A stretch of DNA of 43,248 nucleotides from an uncultured Clostridiaceae bacterium (GTDB taxonomy: Bacteria; Bacillota; Clostridia; TANB77; CAG-508): assembly GCA_946628065.1 (NCBI GenBank), contig CAMOWC010000001.1, positions 1 to 43,248 of the forward strand. The letters are read 5' to 3'. Position numbers and translations under genes: made by a program. Numbering within the stretch: the first letter of the stretch is position 1; each line of letters opens with the position of its first letter. Under the pieces are notes generated by a model. That model made no database searches. It worked only from the letters and a program-made list of their open reading frames with translations, and was not told where the DNA came from. Below, piece after piece: positions 8,347 through 16,846 of this stretch.

Positions 8347-9195
8347 ATGAAGGAAGACAGAATTATTATTATAACAATGATATTGAATTTTATAGTTGCA
8401 GTTTTTAAAATGTTAGCAGGGATTATTTTCTCTTTTTCAACTTTAATAGCAGATTCAATTCAATCATTTATAGATTTTGTAACAGATATTACATCCTTAA
8501 TTGCAAATAAAATAGGAAGAAGAAGGGCTAATAAAACATATCCATTTGGCTATGGCCAAGTTTATGCCGTTGCAAACTTGTTTACAGGTGCTTTATTATT
8601 TTTAATAGGAATTTTTATAGTATGTCAATTTTTCTTTTTTGAGGGAGAAGTAAATCCAAAGCTTGAATTGTTTGCAATAATGCTTGTTCTAATTGCTATT
8701 AAGAGTATAACGGTATATTTGCTACAGCACTACGGCAAGAATTATAAAAGCGAACTTATGATTGAATCATCAAAAGAATCATTTGCAGACTTGGCTTCAA
8801 CATGCGTTGTACTTGTAATTTCTATGTTAGTAATACTTTTTAGACAGCTAAATCTAGATATAAATATAGACAAAATTGGAAGCTTAGGAATAGCAATCTA
8901 TGTATTTTATATTGCAATAAAAATGATAATATACAATATAAAAGAAATACTTACAAATACAGAAGAAAACGCAGATATAAATGAAGATGTAAAGTATGAG
9001 ATAGAAAAGATAAAGCAAATAGAGTTGAAACAACTTAGAACTATAAAAATGTCGACATATTATAGTGTATTTATAAAAGTAAAAGCAGATGAAAAAATAA
9101 ACATAAAACAATATATACAGATAGAAAAGAAAATAAAAGCAAATTTAAAAGCAAAAAACAAAGCAATAAGATTCATTGACATACAACCTGTATAA
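8347..9195 (+). CDS. Cation diffusion facilitator family transporter with altered metal site
   Basis: The product (282 residues) has six membrane segments in the first ~205 residues and a C-terminal ferredoxin-like domain (LKQLRTIKM, FIKVKADEKI), the standard CDF layout. In segment 2 the usual H/DxxxD pair reads Q-S-F-I-D, and in segment 5 the usual HxxxD reads E-S-F-A-D. The His-rich loop motif HSFGHGK reads TYPFGYGQ. The canonical zinc ligands are therefore largely replaced, which points to another metal, a weak transporter or loss of transport. The assignment to CDF is firm from the overall pattern. The RBS is the purine-rich AAAAGGAAGAAG. Confidence 0.85.
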   Translation: MKEDRIIIITMILNFIVAVFKMLAGIIFSFSTLIADSIQSFIDFVTDITSLIANKIGRRRANKTYPFGYGQVYAVANLFTGALLFLIGIFIVCQFFFFEGEVNPKLELFAIMLVLIAIKSITVYLLQHYGKNYKSELMIESSKESFADLASTCVVLVISMLVILFRQLNLDINIDKIGSLGIAIYVFYIAIKMIIYNIKEILTNTEENADINEDVKYEIEKIKQIELKQLRTIKMSTYYSVFIKVKADEKINIKQYIQIEKKIKANLKAKNKAIRFIDIQPV

Positions 9196-9253
9196 AGAGA
9201 TTAATTAAGAAGTAACAATAAAAAGTTTAAAATTATATAGGAGGAGTTACTTA

Positions 9254-9487
9254 ATTCCTTTATATACGTATACGAAAAATGAAATAAAAGAAGACATTGT
9301 TGAAGGCGTAAAGAACAAAATGGCAATGAAAGCAATTGAAAAGATAAGCACAACATGCAAAACAGATGGAGATATTAAATGGAATTTTACTAAATTTTTA
9401 GTAGATAGAAATGGAAATGTGGTCGCAAGATATTCACCTACATTTAAACCAGAAGATATGGAAAGCAAAATTAAAGAACTAATATAA
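9254..9487 (+). pseudogene. Remnant of glutathione peroxidase, C-terminal part only
   Basis: Reading from 9254 gives about 77 codons that match the C-terminal half of glutathione peroxidase: PLYTYTKNE, then [21 protein letters not shown] and [16 protein letters not shown] to a TAA. The first half with the catalytic Cys/Sec site and the Gln is missing. An AGGAGG at 9239-9244 still stands where a start would be, but the codon at the right distance is ATT. An internal deletion joining the old ribosome binding site to the second half would explain this. A short product from the ATG at 9320 cannot be excluded but would lack the active site. Confidence 0.7.
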
Positions 9488-9512
9488 TTAAGTATATAAT
9501 ATAGCAATCCAT

Positions 9513-9540
9513 AAAGAGAAAGTTAAAAACTTTCTCTTTA
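9513..9540 (+). terminator. Hairpin after the peroxidase remnant
   Basis: AAAGAGAAAGTT pairs perfectly with AACTTTCTCTTT around AAAA. The T-run is short, so termination may be partial. Between it and the ZIP gene is a near repeat of the first bases of that gene (ATGGAGCTTTTT at 9562). Confidence 0.55.
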
Positions 9541-9636
9541 ATGAAATTTGTACAAACAGTAATGGAGCTTTTTAAGAAAGCAACAATAAATATAAATTTT
9601 TTGAGTTATTTTTAATTTGAAAGGAAAATAAATAAT

Positions 9637-10413
9637 ATGGAGCTTTTTTGGGGTCTTATAATCCCATTTATAGGAACAACACTAGGAGCAGGTATGGTTT
9701 TTCTCATGAAAAACCAAATAAATAAAAAAATAGAAAAACTATTGTTGGGTTTTGCATCAGGAGTAATGATATCGGCATCTGTGTGGTCACTTTTAATTCC
9801 ATCAATTGATATGGCACAATCTCAAAATGTTATAGAATGGGTTCCGGCAACTGTAGGTTTTTTATTTGGTATAATATTTCTATTAGTACTTGATAGTATT
9901 ATTCCTCATTTACACCTACATACAGCCAAACCAGAAGGTTTAAAATCAAAACTTGAAAGAACTACAATGATGATACTCGCTGTAACTCTTCATAATATAC
10001 CTGAAGGTATGGCCGTAGGAGTCGTATTTGCAGGTGCTCTATCACATAATACAGGAATAACAATTGCAGGAGCTACAGTTCTAGCAATAGGAATTGCAAT
10101 CCAAAATTTCCCTGAAGGAGCAATTATCTCTATGCCCCTTAAAAGCGAAGGGATGTCAAAACCTAAGGCTTTTTTGTATGGAACATTATCTGGAATTGTA
10201 GAACCAATTGGAGCAGCATTAACAATTGCTTTAACTAGTTTCGCTGTACCAATTCTTCCATATTTTTTATCGTTTGCAGCAGGGGCAATGATATATGTTG
10301 TTGTAGAGGAACTAATACCAGAAGCACAAAATGGAGAGCACTCTAATATAGGAACAATAGGAGTTGCTATCGGATTTGTAATTATGATGATACTAGATGT
10401 CGCTTTAGGATAA
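9637..10413 (+). CDS. ZIP family metal (zinc) transporter
   Basis: This 258-residue membrane protein of about eight helices has the two ZIP hallmark motifs, HNIPEGMAVGV in helix 4 and QNFPEGAIISMPL in helix 5, whose His, Asn, Glu and Gln side chains bind metal. A His-containing loop (PHLHLH) lies between helices 3 and 4. The length fits prokaryotic ZupT/GufA-type carriers, which import zinc and other divalent metals. The RBS is GAAAGGAAA. It lies two genes after the CDF transporter, but a hairpin and the peroxidase remnant separate them, so co-regulation is not shown. Confidence 0.92.
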   Translation: MELFWGLIIPFIGTTLGAGMVFLMKNQINKKIEKLLLGFASGVMISASVWSLLIPSIDMAQSQNVIEWVPATVGFLFGIIFLLVLDSIIPHLHLHTAKPEGLKSKLERTTMMILAVTLHNIPEGMAVGVVFAGALSHNTGITIAGATVLAIGIAIQNFPEGAIISMPLKSEGMSKPKAFLYGTLSGIVEPIGAALTIALTSFAVPILPYFLSFAAGAMIYVVVEELIPEAQNGEHSNIGTIGVAIGFVIMMILDVALG

Positions 10414-10502
10414 TTTTTAAAATATACTTGAAAAACAATCTTTTAATTTTTAAAATTATAGTATAAAATAAATTATCATTAATTAAGAGGAGGAAAATAA
10501 AA

Positions 10503-10790
10503 ATGGCAATTGAACACGCCAATAGTTTTGTAGAAAAAATATTTGAAGATGATGAATTCTTAAAAAGCATTATTAAAAAAAGGGGATACAATAGACACGA
10601 AGATACAAATGAAGACATGGAGAACGAAAAAATTGTTGAAATTGCAAACAGCATGGGTTTTAAATTTGACGTAGAAGAATTTAAAAGTTCATGTAGGCAA
10701 TATATGAGTAATTTAGATGGATTAGCAGCAGCACAAAAAATATTTCATGTGCTTAAAGTTGTAGCAAACAGCTACAAGGAGAATACATAA
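10503..10790 (+). CDS. Nif11-like small protein
   Basis: The product (95 residues) starts after AGAGGAGG. Its first 65 residues follow the Nif11 pattern: SFVEKIFEDDEFL at the start, then a helix with IVEIANSMGFKFDVEEF, matching the family's 'xxAxxxGFxFxxxEL' signature. Nif11 domains serve either as small proteins of unknown role or as leader peptides of ribosomal natural products. The tail here (DGLAAAQKIFHVLKVV) has no double-Gly cleavage motif and no Cys/Ser/Thr-rich core, and no modifying enzyme is nearby. I therefore call it a stand-alone Nif11-like protein. The domain match is by eye. Confidence 0.6.
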   Translation: MAIEHANSFVEKIFEDDEFLKSIIKKRGYNRHEDTNEDMENEKIVEIANSMGFKFDVEEFKSSCRQYMSNLDGLAAAQKIFHVLKVVANSYKENT

Positions 10791-10858
10791 GTTATTATAA
10801 CATTTACAGTATAGAAAAGCAGTTACACTTTACTAAATATGTACAAGAAAGGTAAGCA

Positions 10859-11545
10859 ATGGAGAAAAACAAGATAAAAATTTCTATAAGTATAAATATA
10901 TTTATTTTTTTTCTTATGATAATAGCATCAGTAATGATGTTTTCAGGCTTTAAATTCATGCATGGTAATGACGTTAATGACATGACATTAGAAACTAAAA
11001 GTATCGGGATGTTAAGATTTTTTACAGTACAGTCCAATATATTTGCAGGAATTATATCACTTGTTTTTGCATTTAAACAAATACAAATATTAAAAGGAAA
11101 ATACGACGAAATACCAGTGAAATATTATGTCTTAAAATTAATGGCAACAACAGCTGTTGGATTAACATTTCTTGTTGTGTTTGGATACTTAGGACTAATA
11201 GCAAAAGGAGGAATATTATCTTTGCTTATGAATAGCAATCTATTTTTTCATTTAATAATTCCAGTAACAAGTATTTTGAGCTTTATACTATTTGAGAAAA
11301 GCAGCAATATGTCATTTAAGTACACATTTTATGGAATAATTCCAAGCGTTTTATATGGAATTTACTATATAGGCAATATTTTAGTTCATATGGAAAATGG
11401 CAAAGTGTCACCACTTTATGATTGGTACTGGTTTGTCCAAAATGGTGTATGGAGTGCATTAATAGTTGCGCCTATGATTTTCTTAATATCATATCTCATA
11501 AGTTTAATAATATGGAAACTGAATAAAAAGAAAAGGTTATTCTAA
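10859..11545 (+). CDS. Pr6Pr-like integral membrane protein
   Basis: This 228-residue protein has six predicted membrane segments. The motifs MLRFFTVQSNIFAGI in the first third and YDWYWFVQNGVW near the end, with HLIIPVTSILSFILFE between, fit the Pr6Pr/FAR-17a-like membrane family. No function is established for the bacterial members. The start has AGAAAGG seven to eight bases upstream. It lies 68 bp after the Nif11-like gene and its stop lies inside a strong terminator hairpin. Confidence 0.7.
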   Translation: MEKNKIKISISINIFIFFLMIIASVMMFSGFKFMHGNDVNDMTLETKSIGMLRFFTVQSNIFAGIISLVFAFKQIQILKGKYDEIPVKYYVLKLMATTAVGLTFLVVFGYLGLIAKGGILSLLMNSNLFFHLIIPVTSILSFILFEKSSNMSFKYTFYGIIPSVLYGIYYIGNILVHMENGKVSPLYDWYWFVQNGVWSALIVAPMIFLISYLISLIIWKLNKKKRLF

Positions 11546-11570
11546 CTTTTAGAATAACCTTTTCTTTTTC
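11527..11570 (+). terminator. Strong Rho-independent terminator
   Basis: AAGAAAAGGTTATTCTAA pairs with its exact complement after a 4-nt loop and is followed by T-rich sequence. It overlaps the last codons of the Pr6Pr-like gene. Confidence 0.85.
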
Positions 11571-11628
11571 ACTAAAGTATTATATAATATTACCAAATTT
11601 AGATAATATAATTATAATTTGGTGTGAT

Positions 11629-12015
11629 ATGATGAAAAAAGAAATAGTAAAGTATATAAATAAAAAATATGATCCACTAGAAGAACATCCCTGGGAGGAA
11701 TACCCTGAATTTATAACATTTAAACACAAAGAAAATAACAAATGGTTTGCATTAATAATGGATGTGCCTTATGAAAAGCTTCACATAAAAAAACAAGGAC
11801 TTTCAAGTGTAATTAATTTAAAAAACTTGCCTGAAATAATTGGAGGACTAAGAAAAGAAAACGGGATATTGCCAGCTTATCATATGAATAAAGAACACTG
11901 GATTACAGTTTTATTAGATGGAACAGTATCCAAACAAAGAATATGTGATTTAATTGATATTAGTTATGACTTAACAGATAAAAACAAAATGAAAAAAAGA
12001 GCAGGAGGCTTATAA
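11629..12015 (+). CDS. MmcQ/YjbR family protein
   Basis: This 128-residue soluble protein has the MmcQ/YjbR (CyaY-like fold) features: HPWEEYPEFITFKHKENNKWFALI, then VINLKNLPE, LPAYHMNKEHWITVLLDGT and the C-terminal helix ending DLIDISYDLT. The family is described as double-wing DNA-binding proteins of unknown target. Two adjacent ATG codons (11629, 11632) are possible and the Shine-Dalgarno site (GGTGTGAT) is weak. The stop lies 1 bp before the carboxypeptidase ATG, so they share a transcript. Confidence 0.85.
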   Translation: MMKKEIVKYINKKYDPLEEHPWEEYPEFITFKHKENNKWFALIMDVPYEKLHIKKQGLSSVINLKNLPEIIGGLRKENGILPAYHMNKEHWITVLLDGTVSKQRICDLIDISYDLTDKNKMKKRAGGL

Positions 12016-12016
12016 A

Positions 12017-13483
12017 ATGCCATACAAAAGAAATATTAAAAGAATACTTTTAATAATAATATGTTTGCTACTCTTTCCGTTGATTACGTATGCTAAAGAA
12101 ATTGATGATAATGAGCATATTACTCAATTAGAGAATTCGTTAAATTTTAAATACGATAAAAACAAACAAAAAATATTAGAAAACATTCCAACCATTGGAT
12201 GCAAAGCAGCATATGTTATAGAACCTAATACTGGTAAAGTGCTATATGAGAAAAATGCGCATGAAAAAATGTATCCTGCAAGCACCACAAAAATACTTAC
12301 AGCTTTAGTTACTATAGAAAACTGTAAGTTGGATGATATAGCTATTGTTTCACAGCGAGCTATTGACTTAGTACCTGATGGTTACTCAAATGCAGAACTA
12401 AGAACAGGCGAAAAACTAACAATAAAAGATCTGCTATGTGCACTTCTTATACCAAGTGCGAATGAAGCAGCAAATGTATTAGCAGAGCACGTAAGCGGTA
12501 GTATAGAAGCTTTTGTAGAACAATGCAATCAAAGGGCAAGAGAGTTAGGATGTGAAACACTACATTTTGTAAATGCAAATGGAATGCATGATGAAGACCA
12601 TTACTGCTCAGCTTATGATTTATACTTAATTGCAAAAGAATGTCGTAAACATGATATATTTAATGAGATTGTAAGAAACAAAAGCTATACTGTACCTTCA
12701 ACAAATATTTATCCTAAAAATGATAGAACATTTAAAAACACAAATAAATTATTATTACCAGGTACTTATTATTATGCAAGTTGTACAGGGATCAAAACTG
12801 GATTTACAACTCAAGCAGGGCAATGTCTAGTGTCAAGTAGCTTGCATAATGGCATAGAGATTATTTCAGTAGTTTTAGGTGGCAGTATAAATAACTTAGG
12901 TCTAGATGAACGATTTTATGATACAAAAAAACTTTTTGAGTTTATGTATGAAAACTATTCTATTAAACAAATAACACAATCTGGGAAAATGGTTGCGACA
13001 TTAAATGTTGGCAAAGCAACGAAAAATACCGCTTCTCTAGATCTAATTGTAGACGCAAGTATCTCGACAATTGCTCCTAATGACATTAATATAGAAAATG
13101 TTGAATCAACAATTTCTATATACGAAAACATTATTGCACCTATAAAACAAAATCAAGTGTTGGGACAAATTACATACTATGTAGATGGGCTTGAATATAC
13201 TACAAATATTATAGCCAGCCATTCAGTAGAGAAGTTTCCATATATGATATATTATATAATTATTATAGGTATTGCTCTTTTAACTCTTACTATATTTGCA
13301 ATTTTAATAAAGAAAAGCAAAAAACATAAAAAAGCAATTATACTAATAGTAATAATAAGTATAATTATAGAAGCTGGCTGTATGTGCTTTATTATACAAA
13401 AAGAAATGGCAAATTCCAAAACAACGATAAATACAGCTTCAAATATAGAAACATATTATGGGGACAGGAGAATGAAGGATTGA
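12017..13483 (+). CDS. D-alanyl-D-alanine carboxypeptidase (DacF-like, S11 family)
   Basis: The protein (488 residues) has a signal peptide (residues 7-26, ending TYA). The penicillin-binding catalytic motifs follow: S89-T-T-K92 (nucleophile Ser), S147-A-N149 and K260-T-G. It should trim the terminal D-Ala from wall peptides outside the membrane. After a PBP5-like C-terminal domain it carries two membrane segments (about 406-430 and 440-460) instead of the usual single amphipathic anchor, so its tail crosses the membrane twice. AGGAGG of the preceding gene's end serves as RBS. Its stop overlaps the TTG start of the YdcF-family gene, so the two are coupled. Confidence 0.92.
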   Translation: MPYKRNIKRILLIIICLLLFPLITYAKEIDDNEHITQLENSLNFKYDKNKQKILENIPTIGCKAAYVIEPNTGKVLYEKNAHEKMYPASTTKILTALVTIENCKLDDIAIVSQRAIDLVPDGYSNAELRTGEKLTIKDLLCALLIPSANEAANVLAEHVSGSIEAFVEQCNQRARELGCETLHFVNANGMHDEDHYCSAYDLYLIAKECRKHDIFNEIVRNKSYTVPSTNIYPKNDRTFKNTNKLLLPGTYYYASCTGIKTGFTTQAGQCLVSSSLHNGIEIISVVLGGSINNLGLDERFYDTKKLFEFMYENYSIKQITQSGKMVATLNVGKATKNTASLDLIVDASISTIAPNDINIENVESTISIYENIIAPIKQNQVLGQITYYVDGLEYTTNIIASHSVEKFPYMIYYIIIIGIALLTLTIFAILIKKSKKHKKAIILIVIISIIIEAGCMCFIIQKEMANSKTTINTASNIETYYGDRRMKD

Positions 13484-14952
13484 TAAATCTAAGTAAGAAA
13501 TTAAAATTTATAATATTTACGACTATAGTAATTATAATATCATTTTTATTTATTATTGTAAGTAGCAAAACATATACTATTAACTATAGTCCTATAACAG
13601 CCATTTCCGATGTAGAATCTTTAAATGTGAAAATAGAAAATGAAAACATTGCTAATTATACTGACAAAAGGATTGAAAATGGAGTATTAAAAATAAAAAT
13701 TGAACCTAAATCACAAGGCAAAACTTACATAAACATTAACAATCCCCAGAATGATTTTTCACTTTTTTTTACAGTGTATGTACACAAATTTGGTGGAATA
13801 ACATTTGGCGAATTTATGGGGAATTTTACTGGAAGTATTATAATTCCAATTTCAATCATAATTATTCTTGTGTATGCATTACATCTATTAATTAGTTCAT
13901 ACAAACAATGTGTAAAAGTAAATATGTATCAATACAAGAATATAGCTTATTTAGGAATCATTGTCTTTGTTATACTTGCTATTTTTAGTCAAATATTAGC
14001 TATTATGTCTAATTATTCCGGCCCTATAAGCACGATAAACAGCTTAATAAATATGTTTTCATTTGAAATTATGTTATTACCAATTACTTTTATATTATCT
14101 ATACTTGTGCTTTTAAGCAATATATCTTTAATACGCAAAGAAGGTTTTAATGTTAGAAATGTTTTAGGAATTGCATTTGGAGCTTTTTTATGTATATCAA
14201 CTCTACTACCAGATAAGGTATACCAGGCATTGTATTCTGCATCGTGGATTGATGTCCATAACCAACAAGGGTTAGGCTTATATATATATAACCTTGTTGA
14301 ATCTATTTTACATATTACAACTACTTATATTGAATGTGTTTTGATTGGAACTATTATAATGGGATTTAAGTCGGCAAAGCATATTCCAGCTTTTGACAAA
14401 GATTACATTATAATATTAGGATGCCAGATAAAAAAGGATGGAACATTAACAAATCTATTAAGAGGGAGAGTAGATAAAGCAATTAAATTTAGTAAAATGC
14501 AAAAAGAAAAAACAGGAAAAAATATTGTATTTGTTCCTTCAGGAGGTAAAGGTAGTGACGAAATAATTTCTGAAGCACAAGCAATGAAAAATTATTTAAT
14601 AGAGCAAGGGGTTAATGAAGAAAATATTTTGCTAGAAGATAGATCAAAGAACACATTTGAAAATATTAAATTTTCAAATGAAATTATAAAAACAAAAATG
14701 AAAAATGCAAAAATTGCATTTTCTACAACAAACTATCATGTGTTAAGAGCAGGAAGTATTGCTACTGAACAAGATATAATTGTAGAAGGTATAGGAGCAA
14801 AAACTAAATCATATTTTTGGATAAATGCTTTTATAAGAGAATTTATAGCTACACTATTTTCAGAAAAAAAGAAACATATTGCGATAATTTGCAGTATAAT
14901 TCTTTTAACTACATTAATGATAGTAATAACATATTTAAATAACATAATATAA
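13480..14952 (+). CDS. YdcF-family (DUF218) membrane protein
   Basis: I set the start at TTG 13480, which overlaps the carboxypeptidase stop by 4 bp (TTGA) and has AGGAG nine bases upstream. The product (about 490 residues) has an N-terminal membrane segment, an extracytoplasmic beta-rich insert (about 30-105), five or so further helices, and a C-terminal DUF218 domain. That domain shows IILGCQIKKDGTL, VPSGGKGSDEIISEAQAM, DRSKNTFEN and FSTTNYHVLRA, then a last membrane segment. YdcF/SanA-type domains are linked to envelope integrity and cell-wall functions. The overlap with a D,D-carboxypeptidase supports a wall-related role. A shorter paralogue lies at 24697-25905. Confidence 0.85.
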   Translation: MINLSKKLKFIIFTTIVIIISFLFIIVSSKTYTINYSPITAISDVESLNVKIENENIANYTDKRIENGVLKIKIEPKSQGKTYININNPQNDFSLFFTVYVHKFGGITFGEFMGNFTGSIIIPISIIIILVYALHLLISSYKQCVKVNMYQYKNIAYLGIIVFVILAIFSQILAIMSNYSGPISTINSLINMFSFEIMLLPITFILSILVLLSNISLIRKEGFNVRNVLGIAFGAFLCISTLLPDKVYQALYSASWIDVHNQQGLGLYIYNLVESILHITTTYIECVLIGTIIMGFKSAKHIPAFDKDYIIILGCQIKKDGTLTNLLRGRVDKAIKFSKMQKEKTGKNIVFVPSGGKGSDEIISEAQAMKNYLIEQGVNEENILLEDRSKNTFENIKFSNEIIKTKMKNAKIAFSTTNYHVLRAGSIATEQDIIVEGIGAKTKSYFWINAFIREFIATLFSEKKKHIAIICSIILLTTLMIVITYLNNII

Positions 14953-15025
14953 GATACAATAACATATTATGGACAAGATTTTTGAAAAAGATGAGGAAAG
15001 ACATAACAAAGGTGGAGGAATACAA

Positions 15026-15121
15026 ATGCTTACTCATGATAGGCTTTCAAGGATTGACTTAACAGAAATAGCGTTTATTATGGCATTAACAAAATATATA
15101 AACGGTGAAAATTGGAAATAA
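15026..15121 (+). CDS. Small protein of 31 residues before apt
   Basis: The ATG at 15026 has GGTGGAGG seven bases upstream, a strong site. It encodes 31 residues (MLTHDRLSRIDLTEIAF onward, ending ENWK) with an amphipathic helix in the middle. The same frame is open back to an ATG at 14969 but that has no ribosome binding site. The stop overlaps the AGGAGG of apt. I do not recognise a family; it might be a leader peptide or a small real protein. Confidence 0.5.
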   Translation: MLTHDRLSRIDLTEIAFIMALTKYINGENWK

Positions 15122-15132
15122 GGAGGATATAT

Positions 15133-15672
15133 ATGAAAATATTAAAAAACAATTTAAAAAGTGAACTAAACATAAGAACAGAAAAAGATTACCCTGTTAA
15201 AGGAGTTGAATTTATTGATATTACACCTTTAATGTTACAAAAAGATACACTTAAAGAAATGACTGATGCTTTTACATGCGAAGTAAAAAACAAGAAAATT
15301 GATTATATTGTTGCACCAGAAGCAAGAGGATTTTTAATAGGATCTACTGTTGCAACAAATTTAAACATTGGCTTTATTCCTATAAGAAAAAAAGGAAAAT
15401 TGCCACCTACTGTTGTTGCAGCAGAGGCACAATATGAAAAGGAATACGGCAAAGATGTGCTAGAGTTTCCTAAGCTTGTTAATGATGATTACAAGAACAG
15501 AAACTTTTATATAGTAGATGACATTTATGCAACAGGGAATACAATGAATGCAATTAAAGATACTATTGAAGAATTAGGCGGAAATGTAAAAGGCGAGGGT
15601 GTAATAATGAATATAGTTGAACTTAATAACAATAAAAATTTATTCTCGTTAATTGACATAAATGAAGAATAA
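15133..15672 (+). CDS. apt: Adenine phosphoribosyltransferase
   Basis: This enzyme makes AMP from adenine and PRPP in the cytoplasm (purine salvage). The start is the ATG at 15133, six bases after AGGAGG. Its 179 residues show the Apt opening (IRTEKDYPVKGVEFIDITPL), the VAPEARGFLIG loop, the flexible KKGKLPP loop and the PRPP-binding motif IVDDIYATGNT. The usual family form of the last motif is VDDLLATGGT. The stop is 12 bp before the prfB start, so the two are in one operon. Confidence 0.93.
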   Translation: MKILKNNLKSELNIRTEKDYPVKGVEFIDITPLMLQKDTLKEMTDAFTCEVKNKKIDYIVAPEARGFLIGSTVATNLNIGFIPIRKKGKLPPTVVAAEAQYEKEYGKDVLEFPKLVNDDYKNRNFYIVDDIYATGNTMNAIKDTIEELGGNVKGEGVIMNIVELNNNKNLFSLIDINEE

Positions 15673-15684
15673 GAGGAGGCTCTA

Positions 15685-16796
15685 ATGATAGAATTAGAAG
15701 AAAACAAACGAAACTTAGCATCTCTTAAAGAAAAACTTGAAAGTGTTGGTGACTCCCTTTGACATACCAAGCCTTGAGAAAAAAGTTGATGAATTACATA
15801 ATGAGACACTTACAGATGGTTTTTGGAATGACCAAGATAATTCAAGCAAGGTTTTATCAATGTTAAAAAAATGTCAAAGTAAATTGTCCAAATATAAAAA
15901 ACTCCAATCAGAGTTAGATAATTTAATAGACATGAACAATTTATTATTAGAAGAAATTGACGAGGAAATGGCAAAAGATGTTTTAAAAAGTTCAAAGAAA
16001 ATAGAAAGTGAAATTACTTCTCTCGAACTTGAAACGCTTTTAAACGGAAAATATGACGCAAATAATGCCATACTTACTATTCATCCTGGAGCTCGGTGGG
16101 ACAGAATCTCAAGACTGGGCAGAAATGCTATATAGGATGTATGGTAAATGGGCTAGCTCGAATGGGTACATATTAAAAGAATTAGATTATTTAGAAGGCG
16201 AAGAAGCGGGCATTAAAAGTGTAACATTTCTAATTGATGGAAATAATGCTTATGGATATTTAAAGTCAGAAATGGGCGTTCACAGGTTAGTTAGAATTTC
16301 TCCTTTTGATAGTGGGGGGAGAAGACACACTTCATTTGCTTCAGTAGAAGTTATGCCTGAAATTACAGAAGATATTTCTATAGATATTTTACCAGAAGAT
16401 TTAAGAATTGATACATATAGATCATCTGGAGCTGGAGGACAGCATATTAATAAAACAGATTCTGCAGTAAGAATAACTCATATTCCTACAAATATTGTTG
16501 TGAGCTGCCAATCAGAAAGGTCTCAGATTCAAAACAAAGAAACAGCTATGAAAATGCTTAAATCAAAGCTTTTAGATTTGAAAGAAAAAGAACACAAAGA
16601 AAAAATTGAAGATCTTAAAGGAACACAACGAGACATAGCATGGGGAAGCCAAATTAGATCATATGTTTTTTGCCCTTATACAATGGTAAAAGATCATCGC
16701 ACTAATTATGAAGTGGGAAATGTAGAAGCGGTTATGAATGGTGACTTAAACGGATTTATAGAAAGCTATTTAAAATACTGCCTGCAAAAAAATTGA
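15685..16796 (+). CDS. prfB: Peptide chain release factor 2, programmed +1 frameshift plus a second frame break
   Basis: The first 25 codons (ATG 15685, RBS GAGGAGG) end at an in-frame TGA at 15760. The slip site CTT-TGA-C at 15757-15763 is the classical RF2 autoregulatory +1 shift; reading then continues as [13 protein letters not shown]. The RF2 core is intact: SPF anticodon-like motif in [15 protein letters not shown] and the GGQ motif in [16 protein letters not shown] second, unexpected break lies at 16091-16095: the frame reads IHPGA then RWDR, while the family sequence [16 protein letters not shown] needs one base (probably C16094) removed. RF2 reads UGA/UAA and is normally essential, so this is likely a sequence error, unless a second recoding exists. 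Confidence 0.9.
15745..15763 (+). promoter_or_regulatory. RF2 programmed frameshift site
   Basis: CTT TGA C lies at 15757-15763, with a weak Shine-Dalgarno-like TTGGTGA a few bases before it. When RF2 is scarce the ribosome pauses on the TGA and slips +1, which raises RF2 synthesis. The position (codon 26) is the same as in other bacteria. Confidence 0.92.
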
Positions 16797-16846
16797 CGAA
16801 TAAAGTATTATTTTATATAATTAATATATTATAGGAGGTGTTATTT

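Noticed and set aside
10503-11545. A peptide natural-product cluster around the Nif11-like protein.
   Set aside because: No modifying enzyme, peptidase or exporter is nearby and the protein has no cleavage motif; the next gene is a Pr6Pr-like membrane protein.
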